Made by a program: the position numbers and the translations under genes. The notes under the pieces are model-generated. The model had not been told where the DNA came from. It did not search any database and saw only the letters and a program-made list of their open reading frames with translations. Of a DNA stretch of 50,731 nt, positions 7,479-15,762 are shown in pieces (the first letter of the stretch is position 1; every line of letters begins with the position of its first letter). Origin of the DNA: Verrucomicrobiia bacterium (GTDB taxonomy: Bacteria > Verrucomicrobiota > Verrucomicrobiia > Verrucomicrobiales > Akkermansiaceae); assembly GCA_030432565.1 (NCBI GenBank), contig JAUIGV010000038.1, positions 1 through 50,731 on the forward strand. Direction: 5' to 3'.

Positions 7479-9084
7479 AAACTGGAACATCGAACGCCGG
7501 ACCTTTCTCCGCGGTGCCGCCGGCGCCCTCGTCCCGCTGCCTTTTCTCAATCTCATGGAGAACAGCGCGAAGGCCGCGACGGCTGACCTCGCGGGTGATT
7601 CCACCCCCCCCTTGCGGTTTGTGACCTTGTTCAAGCCGAACGGGGTTCACCCTCCGTCATGGAATATTGAGGGCGGGAAGGAGAATGATTTTCGCATGTC
7701 GCCGCTGATGGCTCCTTTCGCCAAGCATAAGGATGATTTGCTCATTCTCGATAACATGGGCGACTTCGGTTTTTCTTCGCACAGCAACTCGACGCGCCGC
7801 TTTCTTGCCGGGCATCATGAAAACCGGAAGTCGGCTTCGGTGGATCAACTCATCGCGGATCGGATCAAGGGCGATACCGCGCATCGTTCGCTTGAGCTCA
7901 CCACCGAGGGGCTTTTTACGAATCAGATCGATTGCAGCTACATTTCCTATAATGAAAAAGGCGACCGCATCCCGCGCGAAAGTGATCCGCAATTGGTCTT
8001 TGACCGTCTCTTCCGCAACCCGATGCGTGATGCGGGTCAGCGGCAGGAAATTTCAAGTCTTCTCGACCGCGTTCGCGATGACGCCAAGGGGCTGCAGCGG
8101 AAGGCCGGGCGCGAGGACCAGGAGACCCTGGAGGAATACTTCACGGTTGTTCGTGAGACCGAGCAACGGCTTGAAAAAATGACTCCGGTGAGCGGGCCGG
8201 GAGGAGTGGATTTCTCCAGCCTCAGAAGACCCGAAGGGTCCGCCGATATGAACGAGCAGGTTGAGGCCATGCTCGATGTCATGGCGATGGCCTTGTGGAC
8301 CGATTCAACCCGTTGCATCAGTTACATGCTCGGTAACAGTAATAGCCGCATGGTCTTCGACTTCCTCGGGATCAAGAAACAACACCACTATCTGTCTCAC
8401 TTTTTCCGAAACTTCAGCCGCGAAAACATTGATGCCCTGCTCAAGATCAGCCTGTGGCACATGGAGAAATTTGACTACCTCCTGACCAAGCTGAAATCCT
8501 ACAAGGACCAGAACGGGTCGCTGCTTGATCATAGTATCGTTCTCTTCGGATCAGGGATGGGGCACAGCGATAACCATACTGCCCAGCGTATTCCCATCGT
8601 CCTGGCGGGCAAGGGCGGCGGAAGGCTCAAAACAGGTCGTTATCTTCGTTATTCCAAGAACCAGGAGCTCGGACGACTTCATCTTGCCTTGCTTCAAAAG
8701 TTCGGGGTCGAGTCCGAATCCTTTGCCAATTCCTCGGCACCCCTGCCGGGACTCGATGGCGGGCAATTTGATGAATACAAGGAACGTCCGTTCGAAACCT
8801 GGGTGAAAACCGGGAAGGGTAAAATGACCGTTCAGGGACGTCTGCGAATGTCGGATAATCTGGATGAGGCCAAGGTTTTTTATATCGATGTTGACGACAA
8901 GCGGTCGGTGAGAATCGAGGTTAGCTTTGGCGACTTTCATGGCTTTAACCTCGCCTACCACGTCGGCACCCCGATCACCCTGACCGGAAACACCAGCGAG
9001 CGCAACGGGCGGGTCGTGTTGACCAAAGTGACCGGGTTGAAATCGATTTTCGGCAAGAGCAAGCCGGGCAAAGCAAACGGTTAG
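7471..9084 (+). CDS. DUF1552 family Tat-exported protein with C-terminal extension
   Basis: The start at ATG 7471 overlaps the previous gene by 8 bp; the frame is open further upstream but that part is only the shadow of the cytochrome. The 537 residues begin with a Tat signal (ERRTFLRGAAGALVPLPFL). The DUF1552 core runs to about residue 435, with GSGMGHSDNHTAQRIPIVLAGKG style C-terminal motifs and the paired DRVRD helix region. About 95 residues follow that the sister protein at 4083-5315 does not have; they are rich in beta-strand-like segments and end in a Lys/Gly tail. Function of the family is unknown; location and partner suggest a periplasmic complex with the cytochrome. Confidence 0.9.
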   Translation: MSKNWNIERRTFLRGAAGALVPLPFLNLMENSAKAATADLAGDSTPPLRFVTLFKPNGVHPPSWNIEGGKENDFRMSPLMAPFAKHKDDLLILDNMGDFGFSSHSNSTRRFLAGHHENRKSASVDQLIADRIKGDTAHRSLELTTEGLFTNQIDCSYISYNEKGDRIPRESDPQLVFDRLFRNPMRDAGQRQEISSLLDRVRDDAKGLQRKAGREDQETLEEYFTVVRETEQRLEKMTPVSGPGGVDFSSLRRPEGSADMNEQVEAMLDVMAMALWTDSTRCISYMLGNSNSRMVFDFLGIKKQHHYLSHFFRNFSRENIDALLKISLWHMEKFDYLLTKLKSYKDQNGSLLDHSIVLFGSGMGHSDNHTAQRIPIVLAGKGGGRLKTGRYLRYSKNQELGRLHLALLQKFGVESESFANSSAPLPGLDGGQFDEYKERPFETWVKTGKGKMTVQGRLRMSDNLDEAKVFYIDVDDKRSVRIEVSFGDFHGFNLAYHVGTPITLTGNTSERNGRVVLTKVTGLKSIFGKSKPGKANG

Positions 9085-9117
9085 ATGAGTTTGCCCTTGC
9101 CCAGGGATGGGCGGGCG

Positions 9118-9137
9118 GGCTACCCCTCAAGGTAGCC
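9118..9137 (+). promoter_or_regulatory. Hairpin abutting the start codon of the CotH-kinase gene
   Basis: GGCTACC (9118-9124) pairs with GGTAGCC (9131-9137) around the six-base loop CCTCAA. The stem ends on the base just before the ATG at 9138, and the only Shine-Dalgarno-like bases (AAGG, 9129-9132) are partly inside it. Folding would hide the ribosome-binding site. Confidence 0.5.
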
Positions 9138-12100
9138 ATGACGTATCTCTCCAACCGGCCGGCAGTGGCGGCATTTCTGTTCTCCCTTCTGCTTCCTGCG
9201 ATCGCCTCGGGCAATCTGAGTATCACCGAATTTGTTGCAGACAACGACGGCGCATATTTGGATCGTGATGGCGATGCTTCGGATTGGATTGAGTTGCACA
9301 ATTCCGGCGCGGTTCCAGTATCTACCAACGGCTTGTTTTTGACGGATAGCGCGTCGGATCCCACCCGGTGGTTGTTGCCCGATGTGATAATTCCGGCGGG
9401 AGGATACCTCGTTGTTTTTGCTTCGGGCAAGGACCGGCGTGATCCGCAGGGAGAGCTTCATACTAATTTTTCGCTCTCTGCCGGCGGTGAATACCTGGCG
9501 TTGGTCGACACGGACGGGAACACGCCGCTGAGTCAGTTTGCGCCGGAGTTTCCCCGGCAGTTCTACGGAGCGGCGTACGGGACAGGGACGAATGCTGCAA
9601 CCGAATCGGAAACCTTGGTTCCCTGGCCGACCGCGGGAAGTTGGATCGTGCCTTCATCCGATCTTGGAGATTCGTGGCAACTGCCGGGCTTTGATGATTC
9701 AGGCTGGAACTCTGCCCAGACCGGGATTGGCTATGGTTATAACTTCCCGAACTTCATTGGTGCGGGAGGGAATACGGACTCGGAAATGCGTGGTATCGCA
9801 GGCAGTGCCTACCTCAGGATTCCTTTTAATGTCTCCAATGCTACCGAAGTCGTCGGAATGACTTTGGAATTATTTTATGAAGATGGGTTTGCCGCATACC
9901 TGAATGGGGAACTCGTGGCTTCCGCCAGTCTGCCTGATTCTCTTGCCTTCGATTCCCTCTCCACCGATCGAGGGGAGGTTCGTGACGGAGACTCAATGGA
10001 AAGGTTTCCTCTCGATTTTGCAGGAAAGCTTCGGAACGGGGCAAATATTCTGGCATTTCAGGTTCTCAACGACAGTAAAGGCAGCTCGGACCTCTTAATG
10101 GTTCCCATGCTGACGGCCGAGACCCGTGATCTTTCCGGCGGAGTGATCGGAGGTTACCTGGCTGAGCCAACTCCGGGAGCTCCGAACGCTGGGATCGAGT
10201 TTTCTGATTACGTCCGCGATACCAGCTTCGATGTCGATCGCGGATTTTTTGATGCTCCCTTTGGTGTGACCATCGGAAGCGCAACTCCCGGAGCTACCAT
10301 TATCTACACCACCGATGGCAGTACGCCGACCCTGGCAAATGGCACTCAGGTCACTGCCGCAAATGACACCACGCCGCCATCCGCTCTGGTCGATGTCACC
10401 ACCAGCACGGTCTTGCGTGCCACGGCCATGAAGTCCGGATTCCGTCCGGCAAACGTCGATACCCAGACTTATTTGTTCCTCGACGACGTGCTCGACCAGC
10501 CGGCACAGCCACCGGGCTATCCCCTGCCCTGGAGATCGCGAAATGGAAATGCCATTCCCGGTGATTTCCAGATGGATCCCGATGTTGTGGGATCGGTTTA
10601 CACCCGGGACGAATTGAAGGAATCATTGCGCGATCTGCCCACGATTTCGATTGTGACCGACATTGCCAATTTGTTCGATCAACAGACGGGCATTCAAGTG
10701 AATCCGCAAGATTCCGGCCCCAACTCCGAGCGGCGGGTTTCGGTGGAAATGATCGATTTTGCTGATGGTTCTCCGATTCAGTTGGATGCCGGAATGCTCA
10801 TGAACGGTAATGCCTCCCGCAATCCAAACCGGGGCAAACACAACTTCCGCCTCGCATTCCGCAATGAATACGGGGCCGGGAAGCTACGTTTCCCGCTGTT
10901 TGGTTCCGATGCTCCGACCGAAACTTTCAACCAGATTATTCTGCGGGGGGGCAATGGGAATTCGTGGGTTCACCCAACAGCGGCAGTGCGACAATACGCG
11001 ATGTATATTCGCGACCAGTGGTTCCGTGATGCCCGCTTTGCGATGGGGTACCCCGAGGCTCTTCAAAATGAGGTGCATGTCTATATCAACGGTCTCTACT
11101 TTGGGATGCATCACCTCTTTGAACGGATCGAGGAAGAATGGACTGCCGAACGTTTTGGCGGGAAGGAAGATGATTGGGAGGGGTTTCGGATTGTTGGAGG
11201 AAACAATATCGAGGTGATCAAGGGAACCCAGGCGGAGGTGAATGCACGCATGCTCGACAGCTGGCGGGCCGTGCTCGATGCGGCCGAAGCAGGTGATCTG
11301 GCTGCCGTGGAGGAGTATCTCGACCTGGATAGTTTTATCGATTACCTTGTGCTGAATTTTCACGCCGGAAATACCGATTGGGATCAGAATAATGTGCGAG
11401 CCATGCGCCGCATCAACCCACCGGGGAAATACATGTTCTTCTGTCATGACGCCGAGCGGGCTGGACTCAATGGGCTTTCCACCGGAAACCTGAATATTAA
11501 CTCCATCACCCACGGCCGAAGTGGGACCGAGCATCGCCCGACTTCGGTCAATGCATGGTTGAGGAGTAATCCGGAGTATGCCCTCAGATTTGCGGACCGG
11601 GCTTACAAGCACATGTTTAATGGTGGAGCGCTGACTCCTGAGAATGGGGCTGCGCAGTGGGATGCGCGAGCGCAGGGCATCCGACTCGCGATGAAAGCCG
11701 AGAGCGCCCGGTGGGGCGATCACGTGGATGCAAGGCCGCGGACTTTGGAGGATTTTGATCGTGGACTTGAGCGGGAATACAACACCTGGTTCCCGAATCG
11801 CACTCCGATTAGCATCAGTCAATTTAGGGCGGCGGGACTTTATCCGGATCTTGACCCACCAGTCTTCAGCCAGCACGGGGGCAAGGTGGCGGCGGGCTCC
11901 GGGCTTCTCATTACCAATGATGCGGGAGATATTTACTACACCACCGATGGCAGTGATCCTCGTCTGGCCGGCGGCGGGATTCATCCGGGCGCGGTGAAGA
12001 TTGACGGGGCAAAAAGTGATCAGATTCTGATCGCTGCGGGAGCTCCGGGCTGGAGTTATCTCGATGACGGGAGTGATCAGGGAACTGCGTGGAAAGAGCC

Positions 12101-13460
12101 AGCCTATGATGATTCATCTTGGGTGGCCGGAGATGCTCCACTTGGTTTTGGCTCGATCAGCGATCATCCCTTTGGTGGGCCTTGGATAAATCCTGACAAG
12201 CATATCACGGTCTACTTTCGGAAGGAATTTGAAGTCGTAAATGCCAGTCTCATTACCGAAGCCAGGGCCCGGGTCATGTCTGACGGGGGAGCAATTGTTT
12301 ACTTGAATGGGACGGAGATTGCCCGTGACAACATGCCTGCAGATCCGGTTGATTTCGAAACCCTGGCGCTGAGTGATAGTAATGTCAGGGAGGGTCATAT
12401 TGATGTCTTCACTTTCCCACCGTCGGCCTTCGCGGAGGGCAACAATGTGATAGCGATCGAACTTCACAACGGAAGCGCCGGGAGTTCGGACATGGGTATG
12501 GATTTTCAATTGGATGTCACTGCGCTCAACACGCCGGGTGATGCCGTGACGATCAATGGTCCCACGACTGTTCGGACGAGAAGTTTCGATGGAAGCGAAT
12601 GGAGCGCCCTGAATTCGGCGACCTTCGTGACCTCTCTCCCGGCTTCGGCCGACAATCTCGTGATCTCCGAAATTTTTTACAATCCTTCGGGAGATCTTGA
12701 GCTTACGGAATACATTGAGTTGATGAATATTGCCGACGAGGCCATCAGTCTCGCGGGTGTGGTCTTCAACGGTGGCATCTCCTTTGCCTTCCCCGATGAC
12801 GCCGTTCTTGAAGCCGGCGAACGGCTTCTCCTGGTGGCGGATCTGGATGGATTTGTGGCGGCGTTTGGCAATGGGCTTCCGGTTGCCGGAACCTACACCG
12901 GGCGGTTGGATAACGGGGGCGAGAGTCTTTCGCTTGCTGGAGCCGACGGGACCTCGATCCGAAATTTTCAGTACGACGACCGGGCTCCCTGGCCGCTACC
13001 TGCGGATGGTGGCGGATACTCGCTCGCATTGATCGCGCCGACCGTGAATCCTGATCCGGGCGCTGCTGTGAGTTGGAGGTCGAGTTTGAATCCCGGTGGG
13101 AGTCCGGGAGGATCGGATGCGGTTCCGTTTGAGGGAATGAACGCCGAAGACTTGCTCGCATACGCTCTCGAAGATCCGCAGGCCGGGATTACAGTTTCGA
13201 TCAGAAATCTCGAAGATAACGGGTCGTTTGAGAACTATTTGGTCGCGACCGTTTCGATGAACGCCGGGGCGGACGATGCGGAGGTTGCGGTTGAGTTTTC
13301 ATCCGACCTCATCAACTGGCAGCGAGATGGTGCGGTTTTCCTGGGCTCGGATGAACCAAGTGGTGGAGCCACCCGGCTTGATTGGCGTGCACCGACCCCG
13401 TGGTCCGGGAACGAACCGTTGCGGTTTGCCCGCCTCGTGGTGACTGCCCGAACCCGGTAG
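9138..13460 (+). CDS. Secreted CotH-kinase protein with lamin-tail and chitobiase-like domains
   Basis: This 1440-residue protein has a Sec signal (AAFLFSLLLPAIASG). Visible domains in order are: lamin-tail domain (26-125; LSITEFVADNDGAY, DWIELHNSG), jelly-roll domain (about 150-325; FDDSGWNSAQTGIGYG), chitobiase C-terminal-like module (about 360-440; IIYTTDGSTP), CotH kinase domain (about 490-860), second chitobiase-like module (about 905-955; IYYTTDGSDP), second jelly-roll (about 960-1130), second lamin-tail domain (1170-1290; LVISEIFYNPSGD) and a short tail. In the CotH region GKHNFRLAF holds a likely ATP-binding Lys, and TDWDQNN and CHDAERAGL supply candidate metal-binding Asp residues of the atypical kinase fold. 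CotH proteins phosphorylate extracellular proteins in spore formers; here the target is unknown. A hairpin covers the ribosome-binding site. Confidence 0.9.
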   Translation: MTYLSNRPAVAAFLFSLLLPAIASGNLSITEFVADNDGAYLDRDGDASDWIELHNSGAVPVSTNGLFLTDSASDPTRWLLPDVIIPAGGYLVVFASGKDRRDPQGELHTNFSLSAGGEYLALVDTDGNTPLSQFAPEFPRQFYGAAYGTGTNAATESETLVPWPTAGSWIVPSSDLGDSWQLPGFDDSGWNSAQTGIGYGYNFPNFIGAGGNTDSEMRGIAGSAYLRIPFNVSNATEVVGMTLELFYEDGFAAYLNGELVASASLPDSLAFDSLSTDRGEVRDGDSMERFPLDFAGKLRNGANILAFQVLNDSKGSSDLLMVPMLTAETRDLSGGVIGGYLAEPTPGAPNAGIEFSDYVRDTSFDVDRGFFDAPFGVTIGSATPGATIIYTTDGSTPTLANGTQVTAANDTTPPSALVDVTTSTVLRATAMKSGFRPANVDTQTYLFLDDVLDQPAQPPGYPLPWRSRNGNAIPGDFQMDPDVVGSVYTRDELKESLRDLPTISIVTDIANLFDQQTGIQVNPQDSGPNSERRVSVEMIDFADGSPIQLDAGMLMNGNASRNPNRGKHNFRLAFRNEYGAGKLRFPLFGSDAPTETFNQIILRGGNGNSWVHPTAAVRQYAMYIRDQWFRDARFAMGYPEALQNEVHVYINGLYFGMHHLFERIEEEWTAERFGGKEDDWEGFRIVGGNNIEVIKGTQAEVNARMLDSWRAVLDAAEAGDLAAVEEYLDLDSFIDYLVLNFHAGNTDWDQNNVRAMRRINPPGKYMFFCHDAERAGLNGLSTGNLNINSITHGRSGTEHRPTSVNAWLRSNPEYALRFADRAYKHMFNGGALTPENGAAQWDARAQGIRLAMKAESARWGDHVDARPRTLEDFDRGLEREYNTWFPNRTPISISQFRAAGLYPDLDPPVFSQHGGKVAAGSGLLITNDAGDIYYTTDGSDPRLAGGGIHPGAVKIDGAKSDQILIAAGAPGWSYLDDGSDQGTAWKEPAYDDSSWVAGDAPLGFGSISDHPFGGPWINPDKHITVYFRKEFEVVNASLITEARARVMSDGGAIVYLNGTEIARDNMPADPVDFETLALSDSNVREGHIDVFTFPPSAFAEGNNVIAIELHNGSAGSSDMGMDFQLDVTALNTPGDAVTINGPTTVRTRSFDGSEWSALNSATFVTSLPASADNLVISEIFYNPSGDLELTEYIELMNIADEAISLAGVVFNGGISFAFPDDAVLEAGERLLLVADLDGFVAAFGNGLPVAGTYTGRLDNGGESLSLAGADGTSIRNFQYDDRAPWPLPADGGGYSLALIAPTVNPDPGAAVSWRSSLNPGGSPGGSDAVPFEGMNAEDLLAYALEDPQAGITVSIRNLEDNGSFENYLVATVSMNAGADDAEVAVEFSSDLINWQRDGAVFLGSDEPSGGATRLDWRAPTPWSGNEPLRFARLVVTARTR
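10304..10322 (+). repeat. 19-nt direct repeat, copy 1 (chitobiase-like module)
   Basis: CTACACCACCGATGGCAGT occurs here and again at 11936-11954 inside the same gene. Each copy encodes the core of an IYTTDGS strand, so it marks two homologous modules, not a mobile sequence. Confidence 0.85.
11936..11954 (+). repeat. 19-nt direct repeat, copy 2 (chitobiase-like module)
   Basis: Identical to 10304-10322, encoding the YYTTDGS strand of the second chitobiase-like module. Identity at DNA level may reflect domain duplication or recent gene conversion. Confidence 0.85.
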
Positions 13461-13519
13461 ATTTGGGTTTCGCTCACTTTTGAATTCACCCCCCGGGTGG
13501 CTTGTGATAGGTCAACAGG

Positions 13520-15712
13520 ATGAAGGCACACACACTTCCTGTTTTATTGTTCAGTCTTGCCCCGGTTGTCAGCCAGGCTGAGTTGGTGGCGCATTGGACC
13601 CTTGATGAGGGCAGTGGCACGACCGCCGGAGACAGCTCGGCAAATAACAATGTTGGAACGGTTGCCGGCGGGGCGCTTTGGAGCACGACTAATTTGCCAC
13701 TTGTTCCTTCGGGGACAACTGCGGCACTGCAAATGGATGGCGTTGATGATCAGGTCAACATCGTGGGATACAAGGGGATTACCGGCACTGGCGATCGGAC
13801 GATTGCCGCTTGGATCAAGACCTCGATCAATAGTCCGATGCAAAACAAGGGGATTGTCTCTTGGGGCGCGAACGTGGCCACCCAGAAGTGGACATTTCGG
13901 GTTCAAACCGGCAATGGAACCCAGGGTGCAATCCGGATTGAGGCGAATGGCGGATTCTTTGTGGGGAACACTGTTGTGACCGATGGGGACTGGCATCACG
14001 TTGCGGTGACTTGGGCCAACGATGGAACTCCTGACATCCAGGATGCCAAGCTTTATGTCGATGGTGTGCTTGATGCTGATTTCAATAGTCCTGACACACC
14101 TCCGAGCGCGAGTCAAAGCGTCGCGATTAATACAGCCTCCAGCGCCGATGTAAGGATCGGCGATAATTTCCAGCTCACTCACAACTGGGATGGCTGGATG
14201 GATGACGTGAGAATTTATGACGAGGCTCTGGACGCGGCCGCGATTGCCAACCTTGCGATCGGCATTCCAATCGTCGCGAACTTTGCGGCTTCCGAAGAAG
14301 TGGTGGCAGGAGGCTCGCCTGTCGTCCTCAGCTGGGTGAATGATCCGGGCAATGACAGTCTTACCATTGATAACGGAGTGGGCGATGTGCTGGGAAGCTC
14401 CATGGTGACGGTCAATCCCACGACGACCACGACTTATACCATTACCGGAATACGAGGGGGGAGGACATTGGAGCAGGAAGTCACCGTCCTTGTTGACAGG
14501 GCACCTCTTATCAATGGATTCGCCAATATCGATTCGGACACCTTGCTGGAGGGGCAATCGACCATCTTTCGCTGGGATGTCCTGGGAGAAAGCGCGCTGA
14601 GCATCAACGGGACCGAGGTGACCGGGGAGAATTCCTTTGAAGTGAGGCCCACTGAAACCACGACCTACACCCTGACCGCGACAAATCAGTTTGGCTCTGA
14701 AACTTCGGAGGTTACGATTACCGTGATCGACGGAAGTATTCCCGAGCTGGGATGGACGGTAATGGATTTACCGGATGGCTCGCTCGCGCAGTGGGACCCG
14801 GCAATCAATAGCACTGGGAACGATGGGATTACCTTGATCAATACCACGGGTGGCACGGTAGTCAGCGGGACCAGCAATTTTTCCGGAGTGAGCGCGTGGG
14901 TCAATAGCCCGGGATATAATCTTTCCTCCAACCCTCTCGACTCGTGGCAGGACGGCCTGGGTGACTCTGTCACCAAGCAAGATGTGACTTGGGAAATGGT
15001 CTTCCGTCCCGGAGACTTCACCGGCACCCATACTCTTTTCAATACCGGCGGAAACGGCTCGGGGACTGCGATTGTCCTCACCGGAAGTGTCGTCGATTTC
15101 CGCTATCAATCGGCGGACTTGGATGATCAGCGAATCATCGTGTCTTTTGATCTTGCCGAACTGGGAACGGCAGCCGACTTCTTCCATATCGTGGCAACGG
15201 GCGAGGTTGGTTTGGGGACCCCGGGCGTAGGTCGCCTTTACGTCAATGGCGTGCTTGCCGGGGGGCCGGTCACAAGCGTCGGGGTGATCAACGATTGGGA
15301 TGGCGGCGATCTCGCCGAGCTCGGCAAGGGGTCAAATCTTCCAACCAGTACCGCTTTTCCCTTTGAGGCATTCACCGGAGATATCGCAGTGTTCAATTAC
15401 TACCAAAACCGGATTCTCAATGAGTCACAAATTTCCGCCAAGTATGACAAAATTTCCGGGGGAGCGGGTGGCTTGGCGATCACCTCGATCGACTTTGACC
15501 CCGCTGCCGATGAGATTCGCCTCACCTTCAAATCGGTTCCCGGCCGGACTTACTCACTCGATACCATCATCGATCTCGCGTCGCCAAACTGGCTGGAGAT
15601 CGACGATTCGATTGAGGCCAGTGAAGCCGAGACCACATTGACAATCACCGAGAGTTCCTTGCCCGATGCCGGATCACTTCAGCGCTTTTTCCGGATCCGG
15701 CCGGGGATTTGA
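13520..15712 (+). CDS. Secreted protein with two LamG domains and two Ig-like repeats
   Basis: The 730-residue product has a Sec signal (LPVLLFSLAPVVSQA). A first LamG/concanavalin-like domain covers about 24-245 (LVAHWTLDEGSGT, DGDWHHVAVTW, DDVRIYDEALD). Two Ig-like beta-repeats follow at about 250-400, each ending in a TTTYT(I/L)T strand. A second, more divergent LamG-like domain runs from about 405 to 645, and the C-terminus is the short module ending in QRFFRIRP that many verrucomicrobial secreted proteins carry. No catalytic domain is seen, so binding or adhesion to carbohydrates is the likely role. It is codirectional with the CotH gene, 59 bp downstream. Confidence 0.88.
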   Translation: MKAHTLPVLLFSLAPVVSQAELVAHWTLDEGSGTTAGDSSANNNVGTVAGGALWSTTNLPLVPSGTTAALQMDGVDDQVNIVGYKGITGTGDRTIAAWIKTSINSPMQNKGIVSWGANVATQKWTFRVQTGNGTQGAIRIEANGGFFVGNTVVTDGDWHHVAVTWANDGTPDIQDAKLYVDGVLDADFNSPDTPPSASQSVAINTASSADVRIGDNFQLTHNWDGWMDDVRIYDEALDAAAIANLAIGIPIVANFAASEEVVAGGSPVVLSWVNDPGNDSLTIDNGVGDVLGSSMVTVNPTTTTTYTITGIRGGRTLEQEVTVLVDRAPLINGFANIDSDTLLEGQSTIFRWDVLGESALSINGTEVTGENSFEVRPTETTTYTLTATNQFGSETSEVTITVIDGSIPELGWTVMDLPDGSLAQWDPAINSTGNDGITLINTTGGTVVSGTSNFSGVSAWVNSPGYNLSSNPLDSWQDGLGDSVTKQDVTWEMVFRPGDFTGTHTLFNTGGNGSGTAIVLTGSVVDFRYQSADLDDQRIIVSFDLAELGTAADFFHIVATGEVGLGTPGVGRLYVNGVLAGGPVTSVGVINDWDGGDLAELGKGSNLPTSTAFPFEAFTGDIAVFNYYQNRILNESQISAKYDKISGGAGGLAITSIDFDPAADEIRLTFKSVPGRTYSLDTIIDLASPNWLEIDDSIEASEAETTLTITESSLPDAGSLQRFFRIRPGI

Positions 15713-15762
15713 CGGTTAACAATTTGAAGTTCTTGCGGGTTGGCGGCGTATGGGAATCCCAC

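Noticed and set aside
13544-14557. Minus-strand frame of 337 codons inside the LamG gene
   Set aside because: It mirrors the codon pattern of the plus-strand gene, which has signal peptide and domains; no ribosome-binding site or family features.
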